DNA from: Phenylobacterium haematophilum
GTDB taxonomy: Bacteria; Pseudomonadota; Alphaproteobacteria; Caulobacterales; Caulobacteraceae
Length of the DNA stretch: 64,000 bases
Direction of reading: 5' to 3'
Assembly: GCF_014196295.1 (NCBI RefSeq)
Contig: NZ_JACIDK010000001.1
Span: forward strand, 724,785-788,784
Shown: positions 1-9,034 of the stretch, in pieces
Layout: every line of letters begins with the position of its first letter
Numbering within the stretch: the first letter of the stretch is position 1
The notes under the pieces: model-generated
Seen by the model: only the letters and a program-made list of their open reading frames with translations
Databases searched by the model: none
What the model was told of the DNA's origin: nothing
Made by a program: the position numbers and the translations under genes

Positions 1-66
1 CCCGAAGTAGATCAGGCCGCCTTGCTGGGCGAAGCGCGCGACGGTCTCGTAAGTCAGGTCGCTCAT
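1..66 (-). CDS. ccoQ: CcoQ/FixQ, cbb3 oxidase small subunit (partial, N-terminus only)
   Basis: Only the first 22 codons are inside the window; the gene runs off the left edge. The start codon overlaps the ccoO stop in an ATGA arrangement (66-63), so translation is coupled. The visible residues begin [17 protein letters not shown] and lead into what looks like the start of a membrane segment. Position directly after ccoN and ccoO fits the small single-span subunit of cbb3 cytochrome oxidase, which precedes ccoP in the usual ccoNOQP order. The identification rests mostly on context. Confidence 0.75.
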   Translation of the reverse strand, partial: MSDLTYETVARFAQQGGLIYFG

Positions 67-797
67 CGACGGTTCTCCGGGGCCTTGGCCTCGTAGGTGC
101 TGAAGTCGACGAGCGTGCCGAGCATCTGCAGGTAGGCGATCAGGGCGTCCATTTCGGACAGCCGGTCCGGCTCGCCGTCGAAGTCGCGTTGGATGACCTT
201 GCCGCCGTAGCGGGCCTGGAACTTGCTGGCCGCCGCGAACGGATCGGCCTGGGTCTCCAGGTCGTCCTTGGCGTTGTCGATCATGTCCTGGGTGTAGGGC
301 ACGCCGACCTTGGTCATCGCGCGGATCTTGTCCTGGATGTCGCGGTAGTCGAGCGCCTTCTCGGCCAGGAAGGCGTAGGGCGGCATGACCGACTCCGGCA
401 CGACCGATCGCGGATCGACGAGGTGATCCTTGTGCCAGCCGTCCGAGTACTTGCCGCCGACCCGCGCCAGGTCGGGGCCCGTGCGCTTGGAACCCCACTG
501 GAACGGGTGGTCGTACATGCTCTCGGCCGCCAGGCTGTAGTGGCCGTAGCGTTCGACCTCGTCGCGCAGCGGGCGGACCATCTGCGAGTGGCAGGTGTAG
601 CAGCCCTCGCGGATGTAGATGTCGCGCCCCGCCAATTCGAGCGGGGTGTAAGGCCGCACGCCCTCCACCTCCTCGACGGTGCTTTCGAGCCAGAACAGCG
701 GCGCGATCTCGACGATGCCCCCGATGGACACCACGATCAGGATCGCGATGACCAGCGGTAGGGAATGCTTCTCAAGCTTGGTGTGGTGCTTCCACAT
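63..797 (-). CDS. ccoO: cbb3-type cytochrome c oxidase subunit II, mono-haem
   Basis: The 244-residue protein is the membrane-anchored mono-haem c subunit that passes electrons to CcoN in the high-affinity terminal oxidase. An N-terminal membrane anchor lies at about residues 13-37. The haem c motif C66-Y-T-C69-H70 follows in [14 protein letters not shown], and a Met in the SVMPPYAFL segment (about residue 138) is the likely distal haem ligand. The length is normal for CcoO. A GAGG-type ribosome site precedes the ATG. It lies 13 bp after ccoN and overlaps ccoQ by 4 bp, so it belongs to the ccoNOQP operon. Confidence 0.96.
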   Translation of the reverse strand: MWKHHTKLEKHSLPLVIAILIVVSIGGIVEIAPLFWLESTVEEVEGVRPYTPLELAGRDIYIREGCYTCHSQMVRPLRDEVERYGHYSLAAESMYDHPFQWGSKRTGPDLARVGGKYSDGWHKDHLVDPRSVVPESVMPPYAFLAEKALDYRDIQDKIRAMTKVGVPYTQDMIDNAKDDLETQADPFAAASKFQARYGGKVIQRDFDGEPDRLSEMDALIAYLQMLGTLVDFSTYEAKAPENRR

Positions 798-810
798 GGT
801 CGGCCTCGCC

Positions 811-2469
811 TTACTGCGCCGCGACGAGCGCGGGGGCGGGACCGCTCAGGCTCTGGGCGCTGGGCGCAGAGCTGGGCATGCGGATCGTACGCCACAGGTT
901 GTAGGACATGATCACCGCGCCGGCGAGGAACATGGCTCCGCCCAGGGTGCGGATGACGTTCTCGATATGCTTGGCGGCGACGGTTTCGACGAAGGAGTTC
1001 GCGAGGAAGCCCTGCGGCGTGTATTCGCGCCACATGAGGCCTTCCATGATCCCGGAAACCCACATCGCGCAGATGTAGAGAAGGATGCCGAGGGTCGCGA
1101 TCCAGAAGTGCCACTCGGCCAGCTTCAGCGAGTAGAGGCCGTCCTTCTTCCACAGCCACGGGACCATGCAGTAGACGGCGCCGAAGGTGATGAAGCCGAC
1201 CCAGCCGAGCGCGCCGGAATGCACGTGGCCGATGGTCCAGTCGGTGTAGTGGCTGAGCGCGTTGACCTCGCGGATCGACATCAGCGGGCCCTCGAACGTG
1301 GCCATGCCGTAGAAGGCGATCGCGACGGCCATCATCCGGATGACCGGGTCGGTGCGCAGCTTGTCCCACGCCCCCGAGAGGGTCATCAGGCCGTTGATCA
1401 TCCCGCCCCAGGACGGCATCCACAGCATGATCGAGAAGGTCATGCCCAGCGTCTGCGCCCACTGCGGCAGCGCCGTGTAGTGCAGGTGGTGCGGGCCGGC
1501 CCAGATGTAGATGAAGATCAGCGACCAGAAGTGGACGATCGACAGGCGGTACGAATAGACCGGCCGCTCCGCGCGCTTGGGCACGAAGTAGTACATCATC
1601 GCCAGGAAGCCGGCGGTCAGGAAGAAGCCGACCGCGTTATGGCCGTACCACCACTGCAGCAGGGCGTCCTGCACCCCGGCGAACAGCGAGTAGCTGCGGC
1701 TGTTCAGCGGACTAACCGGAACGGCCAGATTGTTGACGATGTGCAGCAGCGCGATGGTGACGATGAAGGCCAGGTAGAACCAGTTGGCCACATAGATATG
1801 CGGCTCCTTGCGCTTCCAGATCGTACCCAGGAAGACCAGGAAGTATGCGACCCAGACGATGGTCAGCCAGAGATCGACCAGCCATTCCGGCTCGGCGTAT
1901 TCCTTGGATTGGGTGATGCCGGCCACGTACCCGACCGCCGCCAACACGATGAACAGCTGGTAGCCCCAGAACACGAACCAGGGCCAGACTCCGCCGGCCA
2001 GCCGGGCGCGACAGGTGCGCTGGACCACGTAGAAGGAGGTGGCGATCAGGGCGTTGCCGCCGAACGCGAAGATTACGCCGGAGGTGTGCACCGGACGCAG
2101 GCGGCCGAAGTTCAGCCAGCCTTGCTCAGGGAAATACAGCAGGTTCGGCCACGACAGCTGGGCGGCGATGAACACGCCGGCGGTCATGCCGACGATCGCC
2201 CAGAACATGGTGGCGATGACCCCTGCCCGCACCACGCCGTCGGCGTAGCGGTCCTGCGGCGATTGCAGGCGGCCGGAGTTGATGGCGACCGTCATGATCG
2301 ACAGCGCGAGCAGGAAGGCGCCCAGGAAGATCCAGCCCTGGAGCCGGAACAGCGGGTCTTCGGTGAAGGCGGTGGCGAGGAGCGCTGCGAACGCGCAGAT
2401 CCCCGTTGTGATGAACAGAAGGACCGCGTCGCGCGGCGTTCTGCTCTCTGGAGCCGGCAAGGTAGTCAT
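811..2469 (-). CDS. ccoN: cbb3-type cytochrome c oxidase subunit I
   Basis: The 552-residue, roughly 12-14-helix catalytic subunit carries haem b and the haem b3/CuB oxygen-reducing centre. Recognisable histidine-bearing segments include [27 protein letters not shown] and [14 protein letters not shown], which supply CuB and haem ligands in this family. A GGGGG ribosome site precedes the ATG. It is the first gene of the ccoNOQ(P) operon. A FixK/FNR-type box lies 63 bp upstream of the start, which fits induction under low oxygen as known for Caulobacter and rhizobial cbb3 oxidases. Confidence 0.97.
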   Translation of the reverse strand: MTTLPAPESRTPRDAVLLFITTGICAFAALLATAFTEDPLFRLQGWIFLGAFLLALSIMTVAINSGRLQSPQDRYADGVVRAGVIATMFWAIVGMTAGVFIAAQLSWPNLLYFPEQGWLNFGRLRPVHTSGVIFAFGGNALIATSFYVVQRTCRARLAGGVWPWFVFWGYQLFIVLAAVGYVAGITQSKEYAEPEWLVDLWLTIVWVAYFLVFLGTIWKRKEPHIYVANWFYLAFIVTIALLHIVNNLAVPVSPLNSRSYSLFAGVQDALLQWWYGHNAVGFFLTAGFLAMMYYFVPKRAERPVYSYRLSIVHFWSLIFIYIWAGPHHLHYTALPQWAQTLGMTFSIMLWMPSWGGMINGLMTLSGAWDKLRTDPVIRMMAVAIAFYGMATFEGPLMSIREVNALSHYTDWTIGHVHSGALGWVGFITFGAVYCMVPWLWKKDGLYSLKLAEWHFWIATLGILLYICAMWVSGIMEGLMWREYTPQGFLANSFVETVAAKHIENVIRTLGGAMFLAGAVIMSYNLWRTIRMPSSAPSAQSLSGPAPALVAAQ

Positions 2470-2531
2470 GGTCCCCCAAGCGAGTCATGGTGACAGCACC
2501 TGGGAGATGGCCGGCCCCTGCCGTAGGGGCA

Positions 2532-2545
2532 TTGATTTCGGTCAA
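2532..2545. promoter_or_regulatory. FixK/FNR-type binding box between ccoN and a divergent small gene
   Basis: The sequence TTGAT-TTCG-GTCAA matches the TTGAY-N4-RTCAA consensus of FixK/FNR-family regulators at every defined position. It lies 63 bp upstream of the ccoN start (minus) and 55 bp upstream of the divergent 81-codon gene (plus). A class II arrangement centred at -41.5 is geometrically possible in either direction. FixK control of ccoN is well established in this group; control of the small gene is inferred from the shared box. Confidence 0.8.
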
Positions 2546-2599
2546 GGCGCCGCTCGGACGGCTAGTTCTTATGGCTGCACGCCACCCAGTGAGGACGCT

Positions 2600-2845
2600 A
2601 TGACACAGCTGAAGTCGGACCTGATCACCGCCGCTGGAGCGGCCATGCTCGTCGGCGCGGCCGTGAGCGCCGAGATGGCTTGGCTCGCGGCTCGCGGCGT
2701 GGCGGAGCTCGGCGTCATCTGCGGCGCCGCCGGCCAGCCGCACTGCCCCTGGATGATCGGCTCGGCCGCGCTGCTGGCCTCGGGAACGGCGACCCTGATC
2801 GCCGGCCGCCGCCGCATGAAGCCCGCGCCGGCTTCTTCGAGGTGA
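2600..2845 (+). CDS. Small two-helix membrane protein, divergent from ccoN
   Basis: The 81-residue protein is not assigned to a named family. It has a first hydrophobic helix at about residues 9-30, a short loop and a second helix at about 52-69, then a basic tail (RRRMK). The loop holds the cysteine/histidine motif ICGAAGQPHCPWM, which could be a metal, haem or disulfide site. The ATG at 2600 was chosen because GAGGAC lies 5-6 bp upstream. A FixK box 55 bp upstream suggests low-oxygen expression together with the cbb3 oxidase. A strong hairpin lies 6 bp after the stop. Confidence 0.72.
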   Translation: MTQLKSDLITAAGAAMLVGAAVSAEMAWLAARGVAELGVICGAAGQPHCPWMIGSAALLASGTATLIAGRRRMKPAPASSR

Positions 2846-2850
2846 AGCCG

Positions 2851-2882
2851 CCGCAGCCTGGTCGCTTGAGACCAGGCTGCGG
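2851..2882. terminator. Hairpin between convergent genes, probably bidirectional
   Basis: A perfect 13-bp inverted repeat (2851-2863 and 2870-2882) encloses the 6-base loop GCTTGA. It sits between the stop of the small membrane protein and the stop of the convergent TonB-dependent receptor. No long T-run follows on either side, but stem strength and position fit a bidirectional terminator. Confidence 0.8.
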
Positions 2883-2893
2883 GCTCTACATTG

Positions 2894-5653
2894 TCAGTAG
2901 GTAAAGCGCAGGCCCACCGTGAACCGGCGTCCGACGATGTCGTGCGCCGCGCCGGAGTTTGGGCTGCCGAAGATGAAGGTGTTCGGCGACACCGGCGGAT
3001 CGACGTCGAACAGATTGCTGATCACGCCAAAGGCTTCGAGCGAACGCGCACCGTCGTCCCTGATCTTCCAGGCGGCCGACGCGGTCGTCACGAACTGGCT
3101 GTCGACATGGGCGTCGTCATAGGTCTGCTCGACGTCGTAGACGCCTTCGCCGACATAGCGCCCCTGAAGGTAGCCCTTGAAGGGGCCGTTCTCGTAGGAC
3201 GCGCTGGCGGTCCAACGCCAGTGCGGCCGGTTGTTGCCGACTTCGCCGGCCGTATCGAGCGACGTCACCCCATCATTGGTGACGTAGCGGTCGAGATAGC
3301 TGGCCAGGAAACGTAGGGTCAGGTCGCCATCGACGGCCTCGAAGATGTTCGATAGCGGCGTGGAGTAGCTGACCTCGGTGTCGACGCCGCGCACCTGAAT
3401 GCTCGACAGGTTGATGAAGGTCCGCATCACCTCGTTGAGCGAACCGTCCGGGTTGCGCGTGATGAAGCGGCACAGGTCGGCGGCGCCGGCCGCGCAACGA
3501 TTGACGATGCCTTGCCCGGTCAGCGTCGAGATCGCGCCCTGCAGGTCGATGTCGTAATAGTCGACCGACAGCCGAAGGCGCGGCGCGAACGCCGGCTCAT
3601 AGACGATGCCGGCGGTGAAGGTGTCGGCCTCCTCCGGCTGCAGCGCCAGATTGCCCTGCTGTGGCGAGCGCACCGTCGACTGCCGGCCGGTGACCGGATC
3701 GGTGATCGACGAGAAGGTCAGCACGTAGGACGAATAGAGTTCCGAGAGGTTGGGAGCCCGGATGTCGCGCGAACGGGTCGCCCGGAACTTCAGCCCGTCG
3801 AACGGCTCGTAGGTGAAGCCCGCCTTCCAGGTCCAGACGGTGCCGCTGGTCGAATAGTTGGTCGCCCGCACGGCGCCGTTGAAGTCCAGCGATTGGGCGA
3901 AGGCCATGTCCTTGGCCAGCGGAATGACGGTTTCGACGAAGGCTTCTTGCACGTCATAGGAGCCCTTCATCGCCTTCGGGTTGCCGATCGAGAACAGGCT
4001 GGCCTGGGCCATGGCGTCGACGCGCTGCTCGACCGAGTCCTTGCGGTACTCCAGGCCCGTGGCGATGGACACCGGGCCGGCCCAGGTCGAGAACGGCTCG
4101 CCCGACAGGCTGGCGGCGGCCGCCTGCTGCTCGATGTTGGCGACCAGGTGCTGGCTGCCCGTGACGTAGTCGATCGCGGCGGCCGACGGCGAGCCCTCGC
4201 CGAACAGGTTGATCGGCACGCAGCCGTTGCCCGGCGCGCTCAGGGTCGAGCGGCAGACGATCTGGTTGTTCGCCGGGTTGATCACCGCATCCAGGGCGTT
4301 GGTGAAGTTGGCCGCGATCCGGTTGTTGAAGATTCGCGCCGCGTAGCGGTTCTGGCCGTACTGGTAGTAGGCGTCCCAGTTCCAGCCGTCGCCGAAGTCG
4401 CCCTTCAGCCCGACGACGATGCGCGAAGTGGCGTTCTTGTTGTCGACCACGTTGAAGGCGATGTCGCGGTTGAAGCGGCCCATCCGGAAGGTCGAGATGC
4501 CGTTGGCGTCCATCAGCGCCCCGACGTTGGCCGGCAGGTAAGCGTTGTCGCGGCGGATGGTCAGCGTGCCCAGGTCATAGGACGTCGAAAGGTTGAAGGT
4601 CGTCTCGGCATAGGCGACCGAGGCCTCCATGAACGCTTCGACGTTGTCGGTGACGTCATAGGTCGTGCGGGTGAACAGGTTGGCCCGGGTCAACGGGGTC
4701 ATCAGGCTGATGATGTCGCCCGGATAAAGGCCGTCGCCGTCGGTGTGGTACTGGGTGCCGACGTTGTTGCCATATCGGAACGGGGCGGTGACGCCGCCGG
4801 ACAGGAATTGCAGCCCCTTCAGCGGTCCGTCGGTGATCAGGCCGCCCAGGGTCGCGACCGAGGCGGTGACGTTGGGGACCAGCAGGTTCTGCGGCTGGCC
4901 GTTGCCGGCGCGATAGGCCGGGTTGGCGATGACCTGCTGGTGCTCTCGGAACCAGTCACGGTCGGCGCCGACGCCCTTCATGTCGACGAACTCAGACGCG
5001 GCCATGAAGTGACCGCGGCCGCCGGCGAAGCGGAAGCCGCCGGCCAGGGCGACGTTGAATTCCTCATTGTCCTTGTACTGGCTGGTGCTGCCCTGGACCT
5101 GGCCTTCGAGGCCCTCAAGGTCCTCGCGGAAAATCAGGTTCACGACCCCGGCCACGGCGTCCGAGCCCCAGGCCGCGGACGCGCCGCCGGTGACCACTTC
5201 GACTCGGCCTAGCAGGGAGGCCGGGATCACGTTGATGTCGACCAGACCGCTCGAGGTCGTCGGCACGTGGCGGCGGCCGTCAACCAGGACCAGGGTACGG
5301 TTGTTGCCCAGGTCGCGCAGGTTCAGGAAGTTGGCCCCCGCGTTCTGCGAGCTGTGCGAGGTTGTCGTGCCGCCGCCGAAGGTCGGCAACGTGTTCAGCA
5401 TGTCGGCGACATTGGTCGCCGCAACCGCCTGCAGGTTTTCAGTCCCGACCACGGTGGTCGGGGTCGGGGCATCGAAGCCCGAGCGATTCACCCGGCTGGC
5501 CGTGACGACCAGTTCGTCGACCAGGTCCTGGGCGAGCGCCGGCCCCGCCGGCATCATACAGGCCACCGCCAGGCTGCTGGCCCCCGCCAGAGCCGTCTTC
5601 CGCAGCCGGCTGCCGGCCGCGGCCCGGCCGTTGGTAGTCGTAGTGTTTCGCAT
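2894..5653 (-). CDS. TonB-dependent outer-membrane receptor
   Basis: The 919-residue protein has a signal peptide ending near AGPALAQ, a TonB-box-like segment DELVVTASR, and a plug domain (about 55-175, including NTLPTFGG, LRDLGNNRTLVLVDGRR and VEVVTGGASAAWGSDAVAGV). A large beta-barrel follows and ends in the aromatic terminus VGLRFTY, typical of outer-membrane proteins. A GAGGGGACC ribosome site precedes the ATG. It takes up a substrate across the outer membrane using TonB energy. The substrate cannot be read from the sequence. Divergence from the LysR gene of the D-amino-acid cluster suggests peptides or muropeptides containing D-residues, which is inference. Confidence 0.93.
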   Translation of the reverse strand: MRNTTTTNGRAAAGSRLRKTALAGASSLAVACMMPAGPALAQDLVDELVVTASRVNRSGFDAPTPTTVVGTENLQAVAATNVADMLNTLPTFGGGTTTSHSSQNAGANFLNLRDLGNNRTLVLVDGRRHVPTTSSGLVDINVIPASLLGRVEVVTGGASAAWGSDAVAGVVNLIFREDLEGLEGQVQGSTSQYKDNEEFNVALAGGFRFAGGRGHFMAASEFVDMKGVGADRDWFREHQQVIANPAYRAGNGQPQNLLVPNVTASVATLGGLITDGPLKGLQFLSGGVTAPFRYGNNVGTQYHTDGDGLYPGDIISLMTPLTRANLFTRTTYDVTDNVEAFMEASVAYAETTFNLSTSYDLGTLTIRRDNAYLPANVGALMDANGISTFRMGRFNRDIAFNVVDNKNATSRIVVGLKGDFGDGWNWDAYYQYGQNRYAARIFNNRIAANFTNALDAVINPANNQIVCRSTLSAPGNGCVPINLFGEGSPSAAAIDYVTGSQHLVANIEQQAAAASLSGEPFSTWAGPVSIATGLEYRKDSVEQRVDAMAQASLFSIGNPKAMKGSYDVQEAFVETVIPLAKDMAFAQSLDFNGAVRATNYSTSGTVWTWKAGFTYEPFDGLKFRATRSRDIRAPNLSELYSSYVLTFSSITDPVTGRQSTVRSPQQGNLALQPEEADTFTAGIVYEPAFAPRLRLSVDYYDIDLQGAISTLTGQGIVNRCAAGAADLCRFITRNPDGSLNEVMRTFINLSSIQVRGVDTEVSYSTPLSNIFEAVDGDLTLRFLASYLDRYVTNDGVTSLDTAGEVGNNRPHWRWTASASYENGPFKGYLQGRYVGEGVYDVEQTYDDAHVDSQFVTTASAAWKIRDDGARSLEAFGVISNLFDVDPPVSPNTFIFGSPNSGAAHDIVGRRFTVGLRFTY

Positions 5654-5922
5654 GGTCCCCTCGTCGATGCCCGTCGGCGCTTGCTGGCGCTCGTCGTCTT
5701 GTCGACGCGGACCTTTGGTCGGCGACCCCGTGACGCCAATGTCGAAGGCTTCTTCAGCCCATAACCAGAGCTCATGGGTGGCCGAGGTTGTCTAATTCCT
5801 CCGGGTGCTGCAGATGCCCCGTGCGGCGTCGTTGATTGATCGGCTATTCCGCAGTCGCGTTTTTCGCCCTCTCCCGACGCGTACGTCATTGCGCACCGGG
5901 GTTTCAGCGGCGTTGAGGGGAA

Positions 5923-6843
5923 ATGGTCATGGTCACAGTTCCGGGTTCGTCGATGAACCTGCGCCACATCGAAGTGTTTCACGCGGTCTATCAATCCGGC
6001 TCCGTCAGCGCCGCTTCCCGCGCCCTCAACGTCTCCCAGCCGTCGGTCAGCAAGGTGCTCAAGCACGCCGAGAGCCGGATCGGCTTTCGACTGTTCCGCC
6101 TGGTGAAAGGGCGCCTCGTGCCTACCGATGAGGCGCACACCCTGTTCCGCGAGGTCGACGACATCTACGGCCGGATCGAATCTCTTCGGCAGACGACACG
6201 GAACCTGCGGGCCGGCGGCGATGGGCACATCAGGCTGGCGGTCCTGCCCTCGCTCGGACTCGGCGTCGCGCCGGCCGCCGTCGCCCGCTTTCGCCAGCAA
6301 CGGCCTAATGTTTCCTTTGATATCCACACCCTGCACAACGACGACATCCTCAAGGCGCTGTACGAACGCAACAGTGATCTGGCCGTCGCCTACGACACCC
6401 CCCGCCACCCCCGCCTGGCCGACGTCCGCATTGGCTCGGGCGAACTCGTCATGCTCTATCGCAAGGACGAGATGCCCGACGCGCCGGAGCGTCTGAGCCT
6501 CGACGCCGCCCGCGACCGCGACCTGATCAGCCTTGCTGGCAGCGGCCCTGTCGGGGCACTTTTCGCCAGCGAAGTCGTGCAGGACGACCCTGGCCGGAGC
6601 GAGCGCATATTCGTCCAGACTTACTATGTCGCCGCCGCCCTTGTGCGGCACGGCGCGGGGGTCGCCGTGGTCGACGAGTTCACCGCCCGCGCCAGCCTGA
6701 GCCCCGAGCTCGATTTCCGCCCGCTGACTCCAAAAGTGACCTTCGGCGTCCACTGCATCTACCTAGAAGACCGGCCGCCCTCACGCCCTGCGCGAGACTT
6801 CATTGCGGTCCTGCAGCAGACCCTCGCCGAGCGGTACACATAA
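5923..6843 (+). CDS. LysR-family transcriptional regulator of the D-amino-acid cluster
   Basis: The 306-residue protein has an N-terminal winged helix-turn-helix (from MNLRHIEVFHAVYQSGSV through SQPSVSKVLKHAE) and a LysR-type substrate-binding domain (about 95-300). GAGGGGAA lies directly before the ATG at 5923; an in-frame Met at residue 11 is the conventional LysR N-terminus and an alternative start. It is divergent from the TonB receptor and lies 100 bp before dgcN. Known DgcN/DgcA loci carry a LysR regulator (DgcR) in this position, so it probably senses D-glutamate or a derivative; the effector is inferred. Confidence 0.9.
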   Translation: MVMVTVPGSSMNLRHIEVFHAVYQSGSVSAASRALNVSQPSVSKVLKHAESRIGFRLFRLVKGRLVPTDEAHTLFREVDDIYGRIESLRQTTRNLRAGGDGHIRLAVLPSLGLGVAPAAVARFRQQRPNVSFDIHTLHNDDILKALYERNSDLAVAYDTPRHPRLADVRIGSGELVMLYRKDEMPDAPERLSLDAARDRDLISLAGSGPVGALFASEVVQDDPGRSERIFVQTYYVAAALVRHGAGVAVVDEFTARASLSPELDFRPLTPKVTFGVHCIYLEDRPPSRPARDFIAVLQQTLAERYT

Positions 6844-6943
6844 CCGGCGGCTATATCGCAGCCCAGTCTTTGACCTATCGCGGGAGCGGCTGCACGACAT
6901 GATCCAGCCCGCCGGGCGCGCCCCGGCTGGTCTGGAGCTGTTG

Positions 6944-7981
6944 ATGATCCCCTCCCCGTTTCTCCTCTATCTCGGCGACTCCCAGGACGAGCTGTCGGTG
7001 AAGACCTCGCGCGGCGTCGCGGTCTGGCGTCCGCAGGCCTGCGTCGGGGAATTTCGCGGCCCGAAATGCAACCAGACCCTCGGCCTGCCTCCCCTGAGCT
7101 TCGAAGAAGCCAAGGCCCAGGGCGCCAAGACCGTGATCATCGGCGTCGCCAACGCCGGCGGGATCATGGGCCCGGGAATCGTCGCCGACGTGGTGGCCGC
7201 GCTGCGCGCCGGCCTCAACGTCGCCTCCGGCCTGCATGACCGGCTTCGCAACCACTCCGAAATCGTCGAGGCCGCGGCGGCGGGCGGACTTGAGCTGTTC
7301 GACGTGCGCGAACCGCCGGCCGATATTCCCGTTGGCAACGGCCGCCCTCGCGCCGGCATGCGTCTGCTCACCGTCGGCACCGACTGTTCGGTTGGCAAGA
7401 TGTACACGACGCTGGCGCTGGAGAAGGAGATGCAGGCCCGAGGTCTGAAGGCCGATTTCCGCGCCACCGGCCAGACCGGCATCTTCATCGCCCAGTCCGG
7501 CGTCCCGATCGACGCGGTGATCGCCGACTTCATCTCGGGCGCGGCCGAGCAGATTTCGCCTGCCCGCCACGACGGCGGATGGGACCTGCTGGAGGGCCAG
7601 GGATCGCTCTTCCATCCCTCCTATGCCGGGGTCTCGCTCGGCCTGCTGCACGGCGCCCAGGCCGACGCCCTGGTCATCTGCCATCAGCCGGGCCGCGAGA
7701 GCATGCGGGGCCTTCCGGGCCGCGCCTTGCCCGACCTCAAGACCTGTCTGGAGGCCAATCTCGCCGCCGCCCGGCTCACCAGCCCCGACGTGATCGCCGT
7801 GGGCGTGGCGCTCAACACCTCGGGAATGACCCCGGAAGCCGCCCAGCGCGCCTGCGCCGAGGCCAGCGACCTGCTCGGCCTCCCCGCCCAGGACCCGGTC
7901 TCCATGGGCGTCCATCTCATCGTCGACAGGCTGATCGAATGCTTCGAACCTTCCAAGCTCGCCGCGAACACTGGCCGCTAG
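6944..7981 (+). CDS. dgcN: DUF1611 protein, probable D-glutamate N-acetyltransferase DgcN
   Basis: The 345-residue protein starts MIPSPFLLYLGD and is recognised as DUF1611/DgcN. An N-terminal Rossmann-like domain includes VGEFRGPKCNQT and IIGVANAGGIMGPG. A P-loop-like motif GTDCSVGK (about 145-152) opens the NTPase-fold domain, with FRATGQTGIF and GQGSLFHPSYAG following. Characterised DgcN proteins acetylate D-glutamate to N-acetyl-D-glutamate. The ATG at 6944 is chosen because GGAG lies 6 bp upstream and homology begins there, although the frame is open further upstream. The gene overlaps dgcA by 43 bp. Confidence 0.85.
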   Translation: MIPSPFLLYLGDSQDELSVKTSRGVAVWRPQACVGEFRGPKCNQTLGLPPLSFEEAKAQGAKTVIIGVANAGGIMGPGIVADVVAALRAGLNVASGLHDRLRNHSEIVEAAAAGGLELFDVREPPADIPVGNGRPRAGMRLLTVGTDCSVGKMYTTLALEKEMQARGLKADFRATGQTGIFIAQSGVPIDAVIADFISGAAEQISPARHDGGWDLLEGQGSLFHPSYAGVSLGLLHGAQADALVICHQPGRESMRGLPGRALPDLKTCLEANLAAARLTSPDVIAVGVALNTSGMTPEAAQRACAEASDLLGLPAQDPVSMGVHLIVDRLIECFEPSKLAANTGR

Positions 7982-8958
7982 CCGCGCCGTTCCGCATCTC
8001 GCGCGGGGTGAAGACGGCGGCCGACGTGGTCGCCGTCGACGTCGGGCACGACGGCCATATCGGACACGGCGAGGCCGTTCCCTACGCCCGCTATGGCGAG
8101 ACCCTCGACAGCGTGCTCGCCCAAATCGAGTCCGTCGCCGAAGCGGTTCGGGGCGGCATGACCCGAATCGAACTCATGCGCGCCTTGCCTCCGGGCGCCG
8201 CGCGCAACGCCATCGACTGCGCGCTCTGGGATCTGGAGGCTAAGCTCGCGGGACGCAGCGTCGCCGAGCTGCTGCACCAACCCGAACCGTCCCCGGTAGT
8301 CATCGCCCTGACGGTCAGCCTCGACGAGCCGGAGGCCATGGGCCGCGCCGCAGCGGCGATGAACGGCGCCCCGGTCATCAAGGTGAAGGTAGATGCGGTC
8401 CAACCCGAGGCCTGCCTGCGCGCCGTCCGCGCGGCGGCTCCCGACGCGCAGCTGATCGTCGATCCCAATGAGGGCTGGACCTTCGAACTGCTGCGCGACA
8501 TCCAGCCCGTGCTGCAAGAGCTGAACGTCGCGTTGGTCGAACAGCCGCTGCCCGCCGAAGAGGACCACCAGCTCTCCGGCTTCAATCCCGCAATTCCGAT
8601 CTGCGCCGATGAATCATGCCATGTCGCCGCTGATTTGGACGATCTCGCCGGCCGGTATCAGGTCGTGAACATCAAGCTGGACAAGACCGGCGGCCTGACC
8701 GAAGCCCTCGACCTGCTGGCTGCGGCCAGGTCCCGCGGATTCGGCGTGATGATCGGCTGCATGGTGTCGAGTTCGCTGTCCATCGCCCCGGCCCTGCTGC
8801 TGGCCGGCGAGGCGGAGTTCGTCGATCTCGACGGACCTTTGTGGCTCAAGGCCGATCACGTGGGGGGCGTGCGGTTGGAGGCCGGCAAGCTCACCCCCGC
8901 GGCGCCGGGCTTCTGGGGGACGCCATGCCCGCAGGCTATGGCCGCGCCAAGCGACTGA
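7939..8958 (+). CDS. dgcA: Enolase-superfamily epimerase, probable N-acetyl-D-glutamate racemase DgcA
   Basis: The 339-residue protein belongs to the dipeptide epimerase branch of the enolase superfamily. All catalytic elements are visible: the K148-V-K150 base motif, metal ligands D175 (in VDPNEGW), E201 (in VEQPLP) and D224 (in CADES), and the opposite-face lysine K246 (in NIKLDKTGG). Paired with DgcN, this enzyme interconverts N-acetyl-D- and N-acetyl-L-glutamate. The alternative reading is an L-Ala-D/L-Glu epimerase of muropeptide recycling. The start inside the end of dgcN (43-bp overlap) is where homology begins and implies translational coupling. Confidence 0.86.
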   Translation: MLRTFQARREHWPLAAPFRISRGVKTAADVVAVDVGHDGHIGHGEAVPYARYGETLDSVLAQIESVAEAVRGGMTRIELMRALPPGAARNAIDCALWDLEAKLAGRSVAELLHQPEPSPVVIALTVSLDEPEAMGRAAAAMNGAPVIKVKVDAVQPEACLRAVRAAAPDAQLIVDPNEGWTFELLRDIQPVLQELNVALVEQPLPAEEDHQLSGFNPAIPICADESCHVAADLDDLAGRYQVVNIKLDKTGGLTEALDLLAAARSRGFGVMIGCMVSSSLSIAPALLLAGEAEFVDLDGPLWLKADHVGGVRLEAGKLTPAAPGFWGTPCPQAMAAPSD

Positions 8959-9034
8959 CGATGGCGGCTGCGCCGACCCGGCGCGAGAGTGTGAATCGGC
9001 GCCGGCGGCGCATGAGTTTCGGGGGAGAGCTGTG

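Noticed and set aside
679..2493. Long open frame antisense to ccoN/ccoO
   Set aside because: High GC leaves few stops in antisense frames; composition is Arg/Asp/His-rich low complexity and the opposite strand codes for an unmistakable oxidase.
3512..5212. Long open frame antisense to the TonB receptor
   Set aside because: Shadow of the receptor coding frame with no recognisable domain or ribosome site.
5654..5922. Possible LysR T-N11-A operators in the divergent TonB receptor/LysR gap
   Set aside because: Several loose matches occur (for example ATAACC...GGTTGT near 5761-5793) but none stands out enough from background.
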